From the NCBI RefSeq assembly GCF_013141765.1, contig NZ_WHOD01000109.1, positions 1 through 64,000 on the forward strand: DNA of 64,000 nt, given 5' to 3'. A program made the position numbers and the translations under genes. The notes below the pieces were generated by a model. That model was not told the origin of the DNA. It saw only the letters and a program-made list of their open reading frames with translations, and made no database searches. Of this stretch, positions 1 through 8,529 are shown piece by piece (positions within the stretch are counted from its first letter, which is position 1; each line of letters starts with the position of its first letter). Origin of the DNA: Paenibacillus foliorum. GTDB lineage: Bacteria; Bacillota; Bacilli; Paenibacillales; NBRC-103111.

Positions 1-160
1 TACCTGCTTCGTACCTGCTTCGTACCTGCTTCGTACCTGCTTCATACCTGCTTCATACCTGCTTCGTACCTGCTTCGTACCTGCTTCGTACCTGTTCATA
101 TCCCCTTCATACCTGCTTCCTACTTGCTTCGTACCTGCTCATATCCCCTTCGTACCTCCT
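1..160. repeat. 11-bp tandem repeat array (partial, at window edge)
   Basis: About 14 head-to-tail copies of the 11-mer TACCTGCTTCG, starting at base 1 and so probably continuing outside the window. Copies at 34-55 end in CA instead of CG. Towards the right the array degenerates: a 10-nt copy followed by TATCCCCTTCA/G occurs twice (89-109 and 132-152), giving a 21-nt higher-order unit. Because 11 is not a multiple of 3, reading frames cycle every 33 nt. The minus strand is open from about 98 to the edge, so the start of an 11-residue-repeat protein leaving the window cannot be fully excluded. I read it as a noncoding variable-number tandem repeat. Confidence 0.9.
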
Positions 161-287
161 AATTAGCTGATTCCCCCATATACCCTGTTCACACCGAAAT
201 TTGGCCAAGTATCTGGTTGAACCATAGAATATGTACTCCTACTCCAATACTGTACCGCTGGGGAAATTTCAAACTTTCACCCATGCC

Positions 288-309
288 AAAAAGAGAGCCC
301 AAGGCTCCC
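288..309 (-). terminator. Rho-independent terminator of the 341-712 gene
   Basis: Read on the minus strand, a GAGCC/GGCTC stem with a 3-nt loop is followed by a run of five T. It lies about 30 nt beyond the stop codon of the small gene at 341. Confidence 0.6.
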
Positions 310-340
310 TTTTACTTATTCAGAACTAAGAGTACTAATT

Positions 341-712
341 CTAGTCTGTTCGCAATACATGCCCATTGTTGTTTTGAATTAATTGAACAACTTTACCAAA
401 ATCGCTTTCGTTAACCTTAACAGATAAAACATAACGAAAATCGTCAAGCTCATCTTCTTGATTATCTATTGAAGCACCTAGTAATGGATCATACCCCTCA
501 TTGCTCTGTGAAAAAGCTATCGCACCCGCGCCGCCCGTTCCTACTGGCGATATAGCTGCACCAAGCGGCACAACCAACTCACTGTTGCTAGTCAAACCAT
601 TCTCTTCAATTTCTCCAATTTCCAGCATTTCTGTGTCATACTTTTGCAGCAAAATTCTAACATCCTCTGCTTCATTCTCTGTCCGAAAGTACGCCTGAAT
701 GGGTTTTGTCAT
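341..712 (-). CDS. Small general-stress-type protein (GSP17M/YflT-like), function unknown
   Basis: A 123-residue soluble protein. The N-terminus (MTKPIQAYFRTENEAEDVRILLQ) resembles the nucleotide-binding-like fold of Bacillus general stress protein 17M and YflT relatives, where a strand with an 'A.F' motif leads into a helix. The middle is rich in Gly/Ala (PLGAAISPVGTGGAGA), and a second beta-alpha unit follows (YVLSVKVNESDFGKVVQLIQNNNG). An upstream in-frame GTG (730) gives a longer frame, but AGGAG lies inside that extension 9 nt before the ATG at 712, so 712 is chosen. A SigB-like promoter motif lies just upstream and a terminator just downstream, so it is probably monocistronic. Family assignment is by appearance only. 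Confidence 0.7.
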   Translation of the reverse strand: MTKPIQAYFRTENEAEDVRILLQKYDTEMLEIGEIEENGLTSNSELVVPLGAAISPVGTGGAGAIAFSQSNEGYDPLLGASIDNQEDELDDFRYVLSVKVNESDFGKVVQLIQNNNGHVLRTD

Positions 713-754
713 TTCTAATCTCTCCTTCACCTGAAATTTGGATACAACATCTTT

Positions 755-780
755 TTACCCAAAAAGGAGATTCTGAATAC
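755..780 (-). promoter_or_regulatory. Candidate alternative-sigma (SigB- or SigF-like) promoter
   Basis: On the minus strand GTATTC is followed after 14 nt by GGGTAAAA, about 40 nt upstream of the ATG at 712. GGGTAA is a perfect match to the SigB -10 element (GGGWAW). The -35 half is only partial (GTTTAA expected), and SigF elements look similar. A stress-type downstream gene fits SigB control, but this is inference. Confidence 0.35.
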
Positions 781-921
781 ATTATTAAGCCTAATGTAAA
801 AATTTAATAGAGACTACCACCACATTAACCTATTATAAAATTATTCTTATACTATTATAGTTGTGTTTTGTAACAGGATCTTTTATAATCATCCTTACGA
901 CTAAAAATGGAGTGACATAAC

Positions 922-1764
922 TTGACGTTAATTGACGCGGATCGACTACATACGCTAGGCCAATTTTTAAAAACAGCACGCACCAAACTGACCCCTGATG
1001 CCGCCGGCTTCACCGGAGGGGGACGCAGACGAACACCTGGACTTCGCAGAGAAGAGGTTGCTCAGCTTGCAGGAGTGAGCACTACATGGTACACATGGCT
1101 TGAGCAAGGACGCAACATCCAAGTGTCCGCTCTAGTATTGGAACGAATTGCTACCGCTCTTCAATTGAACACGACTGATCGCGGCTATTTATTTACAATG
1201 GCTCTGAGACAAGCCACCAGTATCTTTAGCGAGACTCCGCCGGTAATTGATCCAACACTGCAGCGTATTCTTGATTATTTATGCCCCTGTCCTGCCTTTA
1301 TTGCGGACCGGAGATGCGATATTATCGGATGGAATAAAGCAGCCAGCATTATTTTCGGAGATATAGGTCCTTTCAGCAGAGAAGACAGGAATATTGTGTG
1401 GCTTTCCTTCATGAAACCGGAAGTAAGGGAAATGGTTGTGAATTGGGAGGATTTTGCGAAGGACTTTCTTACGATATTTCGCAACTACCAAGGGCAGTAT
1501 CACGGAGATCCATGGTATGACGAGTTTATCGAGCATTGCGGTCAGATCAATCCGATGTTCAAGCAGCTGTGGCAGCGCAGTGAGCTTCCAGCCGTACCCA
1601 AGACGCTCCGTGAGATCAACCACCCTAATGCCGGTAGCATGAGATTTGAGCTCACTTCTTTTCAGGTCTATGCTCGTGCTGATCTCCGCTGCTGTGTGTA
1701 TACGCCAATACCTGACACAGAGACAGAAGCGAAGCTGGAGCAGCTGCTTATTGCGGTTAGTTAG
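922..1764 (+). CDS. XRE-family regulator with MmyB-like ligand-binding domain
   Basis: 280-residue DNA-binding regulator. An N-terminal Cro/C1-type helix-turn-helix spans about residues 8-85, with the signature GGGRRRTPGLRREEVAQLAGVS and WYTWLEQGR typical of the MmyB-like group. A C-terminal PAS-like domain (about 105-275) includes the usual FIADRRCDIIGWNKAA and the late FELTSFQVYARADLRCCVYTP. In actinobacterial and Bacillus relatives this domain is thought to bind a small hydrophobic ligand. The start is TTG at 922, preceded by GGAGTG at 909-914. It stands alone between a divergent gene and a terminator, so its target is not evident; MmyB-like regulators often control a neighbouring dehydrogenase, but none is adjacent here. 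Confidence 0.88.
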   Translation: MTLIDADRLHTLGQFLKTARTKLTPDAAGFTGGGRRRTPGLRREEVAQLAGVSTTWYTWLEQGRNIQVSALVLERIATALQLNTTDRGYLFTMALRQATSIFSETPPVIDPTLQRILDYLCPCPAFIADRRCDIIGWNKAASIIFGDIGPFSREDRNIVWLSFMKPEVREMVVNWEDFAKDFLTIFRNYQGQYHGDPWYDEFIEHCGQINPMFKQLWQRSELPAVPKTLREINHPNAGSMRFELTSFQVYARADLRCCVYTPIPDTETEAKLEQLLIAVS

Positions 1765-1846
1765 CCATACTATAAGTAACACAACGCGGCTGGAGATTTA
1801 TTACGGATTGCTCTGCCTATAAATAGCATTAACTTATTTAAACCGA

Positions 1847-1884
1847 AACCGGTCTGACACAAATGGTGTTAGACTGGTTTTTTA
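1847..1884 (+). terminator. Rho-independent terminator of the XRE gene
   Basis: Stem ACCGGTCTGACAC / GTGTTAGACTGGT (two G-T type mismatches) with a short AAATG loop, followed by TTTTTT. It lies about 85 nt after the stop codon at 1764. Confidence 0.8.
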
Positions 1885-1923
1885 ATTGCCTATACATTTC
1901 AAAAACTATTTTCACAAAATAAG

Positions 1924-1952
1924 TTGACAAAAATCCCCAGTGCAATTATGAT
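1924..1952 (+). promoter_or_regulatory. Sigma-A promoter of the TetR-efflux operon
   Basis: TTGACA at 1924-1929, a 17-bp spacer, then TATGAT at 1947-1952. The predicted transcription start is near 1959, directly before the palindromic operator. This is the strongest housekeeping promoter seen in the window. Confidence 0.8.
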
Positions 1953-1967
1953 CACATCAAGGATTAC

Positions 1968-1992
1968 AAATGAATGAATAATTCATTCATTT
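1968..1992. promoter_or_regulatory. Palindromic TetR-family operator
   Basis: A perfect inverted repeat with two 12-nt arms around a central A at 1980; the core arm is TGAATGAAT. It begins about 9 nt after the predicted +1 and ends before the AAGGAG ribosome site (2005-2010). TGAATGAAT-type palindromes are typical TetR-family operators, and the position would block transcription. The sequence and position point to autorepression by the TetR protein encoded next. Confidence 0.82.
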
Positions 1993-2020
1993 ACTGATTG
2001 AAGAAAGGAGTTTTGCAATC

Positions 2021-2614
2021 ATGATGACCGATTCAAAAGATCATCTTCGGGATGATCGAAAAGAACAGATCAAACGAGCTGCGCTCAAAGTATTTGCACA
2101 GTGCGGCTTGATAGGCACCAAGATGGACATGATCGCCAAAGAAGCTCAGATCAGCGTCGGCCTCTCGTACCGTTATTTTAAGTCTAAAGATGAGATCCTA
2201 ACAGAACTTATAAAAGTGGCTATTGAGGGCTCTAACGAAGCCTTTGCTCTTATTAAGAGTATGTCCGGGCTGCCCATTGATAAAGTGCGTACCTTGACAA
2301 ATGAAATTTTGCAGGAGGATAACTATCACTTCATTCTGATGCAGCAGGTGATATCGGCGGATGAGCTGCCGAAGGAAGTTGCCGAGCTGCTGAAGACCTA
2401 CGATTCCGCTGTGATGATCGATACATTGACTGCCATTATCGATGCGGGGCAGCATGCAGGACAGTTTATCGAGGGTAACCCGCGAAAGCTGGCCATGTGG
2501 TATTTAACATCTGTCGTTGGCCTGATGAATATACAAACGATGGAAATAGAAGGCTATTCGCTGCCTGATGCCGATTTCATGATGCGGTTAATTGTTAAGA
2601 CTAATCCTATGTAG
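2021..2614 (+). CDS. TetR/AcrR-family repressor of the adjacent efflux pump
   Basis: 197-residue repressor. The N-terminal TetR helix-turn-helix covers about residues 10-60 (RKEQIKRAALKVFAQCGLIGTKMDMIAKEAQISVGLSYRYFKSKDEIL, canonical spacing). The remainder is the all-helical ligand-binding and dimerisation half. AAGGAG lies 10 nt before the first of two adjacent ATGs. It sits directly downstream of a sigma-A promoter overlapped by a perfect palindrome, and its stop codon lies only 15 nt before the ATG of a drug-efflux gene. It therefore very likely represses its own operon until a drug-like ligand binds. The true ligand is not deducible. Confidence 0.92.
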   Translation: MMTDSKDHLRDDRKEQIKRAALKVFAQCGLIGTKMDMIAKEAQISVGLSYRYFKSKDEILTELIKVAIEGSNEAFALIKSMSGLPIDKVRTLTNEILQEDNYHFILMQQVISADELPKEVAELLKTYDSAVMIDTLTAIIDAGQHAGQFIEGNPRKLAMWYLTSVVGLMNIQTMEIEGYSLPDADFMMRLIVKTNPM

Positions 2615-2629
2615 AAAGTGGGTTTTTTA

Positions 2630-4147
2630 ATGAAAAAAGAAACCTCGAACAAAACCTTAATCCTGATAGGCTTGCTGCTTGGCCTCGTCTTCTCTGAGCT
2701 CGATCAAACAGCTGTGTCGACAGCTTTACCGACCATTATCCGTGATCTTCACGGGCTTGCGCTTTTCGGCTGGGTAGCGGGAATTTATATGCTGTCGATC
2801 ACAATCTTCATGCCGATCTTCGGTAAGCTGGCGGATCTCTATGGCCGCAAACGGATTTACCTGATCTGTGTCGCACTATTCATGATAGGGTCCATCATCT
2901 GCGGTTTAGCGGATTCCATGACGACATTGCTGATCGGTAGAGGCATTCAAGGAATCGGGGCCGGAGGGCTGATGCCGCTGGCCATGATTATTATCGGAGA
3001 CTCATTCCCTCTCGAACAACGGGCGAAGGTTCAGAGCTTGATTGGTCCCATGCTGATTCTACCGCAGCTGCTAGGACCGACAGTTGGCGGATATTTCGTC
3101 AGCTATGTGAGCTGGCATTGGATATTTCTGATCAATATCCCGGTAGGGCTGGTTGCAGCCTTCTTCGTCGCCAATGGTCTGCGCGAAACCGTAAGCTCTG
3201 AGAAGAAACAGATTGACTGGGCAGGTGCTTGCACACTTGTCCTCTCAATGCTGGCATTGCTCTTCGCGCCAGTCCTGATAGATGTAGCCGGCTATTCATG
3301 GTCCTCTCCTGCCATTATTGGATTGCTCATATTATCGGCCCTCCTTATTGCCCTTTTCATCCGCATAGAGTCGAAGGCTGCGGATCCGATGATACCGCTT
3401 CAGCTGTTCCAGAATCGCTCGGTTGTTGTTTTGTCGCTTATCGTCTTCGTAACGATGCTCGGCGTTATGGGAGGCATGTCGGGCTTTCCCTTCTTTGCTC
3501 AGAACGTGATGGGCATGACCCCAACAGCATCCGGCTATCTAATGCTGGCCTTCATGGCTGGAGCGATCCCAGCTAGCATATTATGCGGTTTCTTGATTAC
3601 GAAGATTGCTTATAAACACCTGTTTGTTTCCTCCTTTATCTTGCCCGTTGCTGGTTATCTAGTACTTTCCAGGATCGATGTGAGCACAACTGTCCTCTAC
3701 GTAATAATTGCATTTTTCATACTGGGGTTAGGTATCGGTGTATTGTTCGGCAGCGACAACCTTATCGTACAGGAAACAGTAGATAAGGAGCATACCGGTG
3801 TTGGGGTGGCAACCGTACAGCTATTTCAATCGCTCGGAGCCACGCTCGGATTTAGCATCTTCGGCAGCCTGCTCTCCCGCAACATTCATAACGGAATTGA
3901 TGGATTATCCGATCAATTCCCTACGGGAACATCGGAGTATATCATGAACGGTGGTCTACCGGAAGGGCTGCCTGTAGACTTGCTGATCCAGATCAAGACC
4001 GTATTCGCCGGAGCGTTCCAGCAGATGTTCATAATAGGAACTCTCTTTGCCCTAGCAGCATTTATTATCTGTTGGTTCATGAAGAAAGAAGTGCTGACCT
4101 CTCAGCAAGAAGTATCGCATTCGAGCATACCCAATGAGACGGCATAA
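2630..4147 (+). CDS. MFS drug:H+ antiporter, DHA2 (EmrB/QacA) family, 14 TM
   Basis: About 505 residues with 14 predicted membrane segments, the DHA2 topology. Visible motifs are LDQTAVSTALPTI in TM1 (motif D1), GKLADLYGRKR in the TM2-3 loop (motif A) and GRGIQGIGAGGLMPLAMIIIGD (motif B region). Such proteins export amphipathic drugs in exchange for protons. An in-frame GTG at 2618 is possible, but ATG 2630 has AAAGTGG at a proper distance and gives the usual short cytoplasmic N-terminus. It is translationally close to the TetR gene and shares its promoter and operator. Substrate specificity cannot be read from sequence. Confidence 0.92.
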   Translation: MKKETSNKTLILIGLLLGLVFSELDQTAVSTALPTIIRDLHGLALFGWVAGIYMLSITIFMPIFGKLADLYGRKRIYLICVALFMIGSIICGLADSMTTLLIGRGIQGIGAGGLMPLAMIIIGDSFPLEQRAKVQSLIGPMLILPQLLGPTVGGYFVSYVSWHWIFLINIPVGLVAAFFVANGLRETVSSEKKQIDWAGACTLVLSMLALLFAPVLIDVAGYSWSSPAIIGLLILSALLIALFIRIESKAADPMIPLQLFQNRSVVVLSLIVFVTMLGVMGGMSGFPFFAQNVMGMTPTASGYLMLAFMAGAIPASILCGFLITKIAYKHLFVSSFILPVAGYLVLSRIDVSTTVLYVIIAFFILGLGIGVLFGSDNLIVQETVDKEHTGVGVATVQLFQSLGATLGFSIFGSLLSRNIHNGIDGLSDQFPTGTSEYIMNGGLPEGLPVDLLIQIKTVFAGAFQQMFIIGTLFALAAFIICWFMKKEVLTSQQEVSHSSIPNETA

Positions 4148-4251
4148 GTACAATATTAATAGATAGCTATATTTCATTGAATATCTCAATGTTATGATAT
4201 GACGTTAGATTTTGTAGATTAGACTCTTCCGTGCTTAATCGGAAATCGGCA

Positions 4252-4299
4252 AAAAGCCAGTCCCAACCACTCTGCAAAAAGTGGTTGGGACTGGCTTTT
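4252..4299. terminator. Strong bidirectional terminator between convergent genes
   Basis: A perfect 20-bp stem (left arm 4252-4271, right arm 4280-4299) with an 8-nt loop. It begins AAAAGCC and ends GGCTTTT, so it has a T-tract on either strand. It separates the efflux operon (plus) from the ABC exporter operon (minus). Confidence 0.9.
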
Positions 4300-4330
4300 A
4301 CTACATTGCAGCAGACATCCTATCATTGTC

Positions 4331-6289
4331 TCATTTGTTGTCATCGCTATTCCACATATGCCGCAGCTCTTCACTCGTTTGCAGCAATTCTTCAAGCCTG
4401 CCCTCAGCCTCTATACGGCCATCCTTCAGCACGATGATGTGGTCAGCATGCGCCAGCGCAGCCTTGCGATGCGAGATCACAAGGCAGGTCGCCTGACGAT
4501 GCTCATACAGGCGCTCCCATAGCTTGCGCTCGGTCTCGACGTCCAGTGCGCTGGACAGGTCATCAAACACGAGCAGCTTCGCATTGCGCACGAACATACG
4601 CGCCGCGGCTGTTCGCTGTGCTTGGCCGCCGGACAGCTTCACTCCGCGCGGTCCGATGACCGTGTCCATGCCATGCTGCAGCATGGCAATGTCCGGCTCC
4701 AGCACGGCGGCATATACCGCTGCTTCAAGCCGTGCATCCTCCTCGCTAAGACCCAGCAGGATGTTATTTTGCAGCGTGTCGCTGTACAATCGTGGCACCT
4801 GCGGGGTATACGCGCTGTGCGGCGGGATGAAGAAATCTCCAGGCTGCTCGACCCTCTTGCCCTTCCAATGAATATCACCTTCATCCATTGGAAGGAGCCC
4901 CAGCAGCGTGCGAACCAAGGTTGTTTTACCGGACCCAATCCTCCCTGTAATTACAGTGAAAGAGCCTTCTGGGATGCTTAGGTTTATTTTATCGATACCC
5001 CGTCCGGTTTCAGGATAGCGGTAGGACAGCTCCTGTACCTCTAATAAGCTGAGGCTTCCATCAGGAGCCACTGACTCAGACCGTTCATCAAATCCGTCAT
5101 TCTTCGCTAATGGCCCCTTGTATTTAGCCCGCTCCCCCGCAGCAGTCGTTGATTTATGAACCTTGCCCTTTGTCTTAATCTCAACATCAGTAACTGTCTC
5201 GGCATCGGCACTGGCACCCTTATCCACCTTGCCAATTAAAGACTTGTCTCCTCTTTGCTTTTCAAAAACTCCATATGCATCAGGCACTTGTGCATCCTTA
5301 CGTAAATATAAAGGATGAGGCTCCGTTAATTTGGTTTCATCCGTTCCTTGCATCAATGAAACCAACCGTTTTTTAGCAACCGTGCTTTGTTTAAAATAGG
5401 TTAGAAACTTGCCAAAGTTTTGAATGAACTGCGTAACGAATGTCAAATAGTAAACAAACAAAGCGAAATCCCCAACCGTAAAGCTTCCCTCCCGCATCGA
5501 TTGTGCGGCGAGCAGCAATATAAACCCTGTCCCGATATTAACTGTATTGGAGAACACCGAGTCTAGTGAATGCGTCAGCAGCTTATCCTTCAGCATCGCT
5601 TGACGACGGTTATCATTCAGCTTCCTGAACCGGTCGATAACCCGGTCCTCTGCTCCAGCAACCTGAATGGATTGCACGCTGTTGAACATCTCACTGATCG
5701 CTCCGGTTACTTGGCTAGTTGCCTCTCGACTGGCGGCGCGATACTTTTGCAGCCATGTGGTAGATGCCTGAGCAACTGTGACAACTACTACAAGCGGCAG
5801 AAACACCCATACGGTCATCGTCGCATTAATTCCATATAGGATATAAAAGGAAACAGCCGCAAAGATTGTCATCCCAAATGAGTCCACAGACCAGCTAACC
5901 GTCTCCTCCACCTGATCCACATCATCACGAAAATTACTAATAGCTTCTCCTGGTGAGCAAGGAATCGCCTTAGCCCCCGGCTCCTTGAGAATATGATTCA
6001 GCATATTTCTGCGTAAGAGAGAGCCGATTCGGAAGCGAAAGTTAACGTCTGTAATAAAACCGAACAGTATCATGACTACACGCCCAAGGGCAGAAGCAAT
6101 AAGCAGCGCGATTAATGTCCCCACACTAAACTCATATGCAGCGTTACCCGAAAGCGTATCGAAAAATTGCTTCGTTATCCAACCCGGCGCTATCGGAGCC
6201 AAGTAAATAAGCGACCATGCGATCGCATTAAGAGCATATAAGCCTATGCGGTAACGGGTTAATTTCAGTAAGAATGCAAATGTGCTCAT
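4331..6289 (-). CDS. ABC exporter half-transporter (TMD-NBD), degenerate-site subunit
   Basis: 652 residues: a type IV ABC transmembrane domain (about 1-310, six helices), then a nucleotide-binding domain (about 425-652). Walker A is GRIGSGKTT (about 450), the signature is canonical LSGGQ (about 553), and Walker B reads LLVFDDLSSALD, so the catalytic Glu is replaced by Asp. The H-loop His is present (VISHR). An unusually long, charged, low-complexity linker (about residues 325-420) joins the two domains; most half-exporters lack it. The start ATG overlaps the stop of the partner gene (ATGA), so the two are translationally coupled and form a BmrCD/LmrCD-like heterodimer. The substrate is unknown; drugs or peptides are the usual cargo. 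Confidence 0.92.
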   Translation of the reverse strand: MSTFAFLLKLTRYRIGLYALNAIAWSLIYLAPIAPGWITKQFFDTLSGNAAYEFSVGTLIALLIASALGRVVMILFGFITDVNFRFRIGSLLRRNMLNHILKEPGAKAIPCSPGEAISNFRDDVDQVEETVSWSVDSFGMTIFAAVSFYILYGINATMTVWVFLPLVVVVTVAQASTTWLQKYRAASREATSQVTGAISEMFNSVQSIQVAGAEDRVIDRFRKLNDNRRQAMLKDKLLTHSLDSVFSNTVNIGTGFILLLAAQSMREGSFTVGDFALFVYYLTFVTQFIQNFGKFLTYFKQSTVAKKRLVSLMQGTDETKLTEPHPLYLRKDAQVPDAYGVFEKQRGDKSLIGKVDKGASADAETVTDVEIKTKGKVHKSTTAAGERAKYKGPLAKNDGFDERSESVAPDGSLSLLEVQELSYRYPETGRGIDKINLSIPEGSFTVITGRIGSGKTTLVRTLLGLLPMDEGDIHWKGKRVEQPGDFFIPPHSAYTPQVPRLYSDTLQNNILLGLSEEDARLEAAVYAAVLEPDIAMLQHGMDTVIGPRGVKLSGGQAQRTAAARMFVRNAKLLVFDDLSSALDVETERKLWERLYEHRQATCLVISHRKAALAHADHIIVLKDGRIEAEGRLEELLQTSEELRHMWNSDDNK

Positions 6290-8037
6290 GCCAGCATTTC
6301 CTCCATTCCAACCTGAAGCATATAGCTGTAGCGGGAGTGATTATCTGCCGCCAGGCGGGCTCTATCCCCGAATTCAACAATCTCTCCCTGTTCAAGAATA
6401 AGAATGCTGTCGGCCCTTTGTATGGTTGCTAGCCTATGAGCAATCACAATACAGGTGCGATTAACCAACAGGCGGCTAATGGCCTTCTCCAGCTTCTGTT
6501 CGGTTGCCGGGTCCAATCGAGAGGAGGCTTCATCCAAAATAATCAAACCGGGATCGGATAAAAACACACGGGCAAATGATACTAGCTGCGCTTCTCCTGC
6601 GGATAATCCGCCGCCTCCCGATTCCAAACGGCTATCCAACCCCATTGGCATAGAATGAAACCATTCCCCTAGCCCCAGCTCCTCAAGCACATCGATAATT
6701 TGCTGATCCGGAATATCATCTTGAAAGAAGGTCAAATTATCTCGGACTGTGCCTTGGAAGATTTCTATATTTTGCGTGACCAGCCCTACACGGCTCCTTA
6801 GCTCCTGCAAGGTCGTCTCCCGAATGTCGACACCCTCCAGACAGATGCCTCCCCGACGCGGATCATAAAAACGCAGCAGCATCCGTGCAAGAGTCGTTTT
6901 CCCGCTTCCGGTTCTCCCCAGCACTCCAAGCACCTTACCGCGTTCTAGCCGAAAATCAATATCTTTCAATGTAGTCAGCTCATCTTCGTAGCCGAATTCC
7001 ACTCGGTTAAATTGAACGGACAGCGGGCCGGCAGGAAGCGGTGCACCGGCTCCATCTCTTATTGCCGATTCTGTCTGCAGCAGCTCCCTTATCCTTATGA
7101 TACTGGCATCTGCCTTCTGCAAATCTTCCATCTCCGTGCGGATCTTCTCAATCGGTTTTGCCATCAATTCCGTATAATAGAAGATCATGTACACGGTTCC
7201 AAGAGTGATAGCTCCCTGCTTCCATAGTACAGCACTTATTGCAAACGCCACCGCGCTTCCGATCGTAAACACTACCAGAGTCGTAATCCACATAGATGCC
7301 CAGCCAAGGAACGCTTTGATACGAAGTGGAAGCCATTCACGGATTAATGAATAAAATCGGTGCATAACATATCCAGATGCCCCGTTCGCACGTGTATCTT
7401 CAGTCCCTTCCAAATGCTCGCCAAGAAAGCCATAGAAGCGTGAGCTCATTGCTCTCATATTGCCCCAATGCGGTACCGCAAACTGACGTATGTATTGGAT
7501 CGCGTAGATGGCAAAGATTACGAACAGCGTCATGCTGATACCAACAAGCCACCCTTCGCGAAACAACAAAACGAGCATCCCAACAACTAGAAGAAGATTG
7601 CTTAACAAAGAAACTACAAAGTTCGAGAAGAAGTTAGCCAGATTATTAATGTCTCCATCGACCTTCTCGATGATTGCACCCGATGTATGCGATTTGTGAA
7701 AAGACATATCCAGCTTCATACAATGTGCCGCCACATCGCCTCTCAGCCTGTTCGTCGCGACCCAGCCCACGTTTTCTCCTATGTAAGTTGCAAGCACCGT
7801 TAAGCCTTGATGAACTAATGAAACCGCAATAAACAGTCCAGCTGCATATAACAAGGGCTCATTGCTATCCTGCGTTTTAGCTGTATCAATAAAGTAACGA
7901 ATAATTTGCGGGTTAATCAATTGCATGGCGATGCCTGAAATTAATAATACAGACAGCCATATAATGCTTTTGCGTTGAGGCCGCAAATAATTAGACAGCA
8001 GCCTTGTATATTCATTAAGCGGTATTTTACGGTTCAT
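6286..8037 (-). CDS. ABC exporter half-transporter (TMD-NBD), partner subunit
   Basis: 583 residues: six-helix exporter domain (about 15-300) and NBD (about 340-583). Walker A is GRTGSGKTT (about 375), and Walker B is LIILDEASS with the normal catalytic Glu. The signature motif is altered to LSAGE (about 482), and the H-loop His is present (VIAHR). With the Asp-for-Glu change in the downstream partner, this is the asymmetric pattern of heterodimeric exporters, with one consensus and one degenerate ATP site. It is the first gene of the two-gene minus-strand operon. AGAGAGGTGG lies shortly before the ATG at 8037. Confidence 0.92.
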   Translation of the reverse strand: MNRKIPLNEYTRLLSNYLRPQRKSIIWLSVLLISGIAMQLINPQIIRYFIDTAKTQDSNEPLLYAAGLFIAVSLVHQGLTVLATYIGENVGWVATNRLRGDVAAHCMKLDMSFHKSHTSGAIIEKVDGDINNLANFFSNFVVSLLSNLLLVVGMLVLLFREGWLVGISMTLFVIFAIYAIQYIRQFAVPHWGNMRAMSSRFYGFLGEHLEGTEDTRANGASGYVMHRFYSLIREWLPLRIKAFLGWASMWITTLVVFTIGSAVAFAISAVLWKQGAITLGTVYMIFYYTELMAKPIEKIRTEMEDLQKADASIIRIRELLQTESAIRDGAGAPLPAGPLSVQFNRVEFGYEDELTTLKDIDFRLERGKVLGVLGRTGSGKTTLARMLLRFYDPRRGGICLEGVDIRETTLQELRSRVGLVTQNIEIFQGTVRDNLTFFQDDIPDQQIIDVLEELGLGEWFHSMPMGLDSRLESGGGGLSAGEAQLVSFARVFLSDPGLIILDEASSRLDPATEQKLEKAISRLLVNRTCIVIAHRLATIQRADSILILEQGEIVEFGDRARLAADNHSRYSYMLQVGMEEMLA

Positions 8038-8529
8038 GGTTCCACCTCTCTAAAAATCCATGTTGTTTTATTCCAAAGGCTCTATGTCTTGAAAAAAAGC
8101 GTATGAAAGTAACTTTAGTGGATGCTGCAAGCCGCGTCAATGGAATTATTGGATATACTTATTTAATGATAGCAATATCAACGTTCATACAATCATTTTC
8201 GACTCATTATGACAAAAATCGCTAAAATTCTTCACTTTTTCAAGGTGATTGCATGAGACAATTTACCTAAATTTAGTCAATCAACAAAGTTTATAGTGAA
8301 ATATTAGGAGATTTGATTTACACTGTTCACAATATGATATTTCAAATCGCAGCTAAGAATAGACATAAAGAACCAAATTTATCCTTTATTTTCCTTTTTG
8401 TCATACTCCTTTCCTACAGTCATTCATAATCCTTTGCGACTCAATTCCACAAGCAATTCAATAGCCCACTTAAATCAGTCAAATCAGTTATATAAGATGA
8501 ACATTCAGGAAGGAGATAATGAAGTAAAA
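8038..8529. other. Intergenic region between divergent units
   Basis: About 490 bases of AT-rich sequence between the exporter operon (minus) and the CheY-like gene (plus). An open frame runs in phase from 8398 into the CheY-like gene, but its translation is low-complexity and has no ribosome site at its first ATG. I read it as untranslated. It presumably holds both promoters. No convincing -35/-10 pair, riboswitch or repeat was recognised. Confidence 0.5.

Noticed and set aside
217..414. Plus-strand open frame opposite the small stress-type gene
   Set aside because: It overlaps the terminator and the 3' end of the real minus-strand gene; composition and lack of ribosome site indicate a shadow frame.
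8398..8529. In-frame N-terminal extension of the CheY-like protein
   Set aside because: The added 44 residues are low-complexity and lack a ribosome site, and the receiver fold starts exactly at ATG 8530 after a GGAAGGAG.
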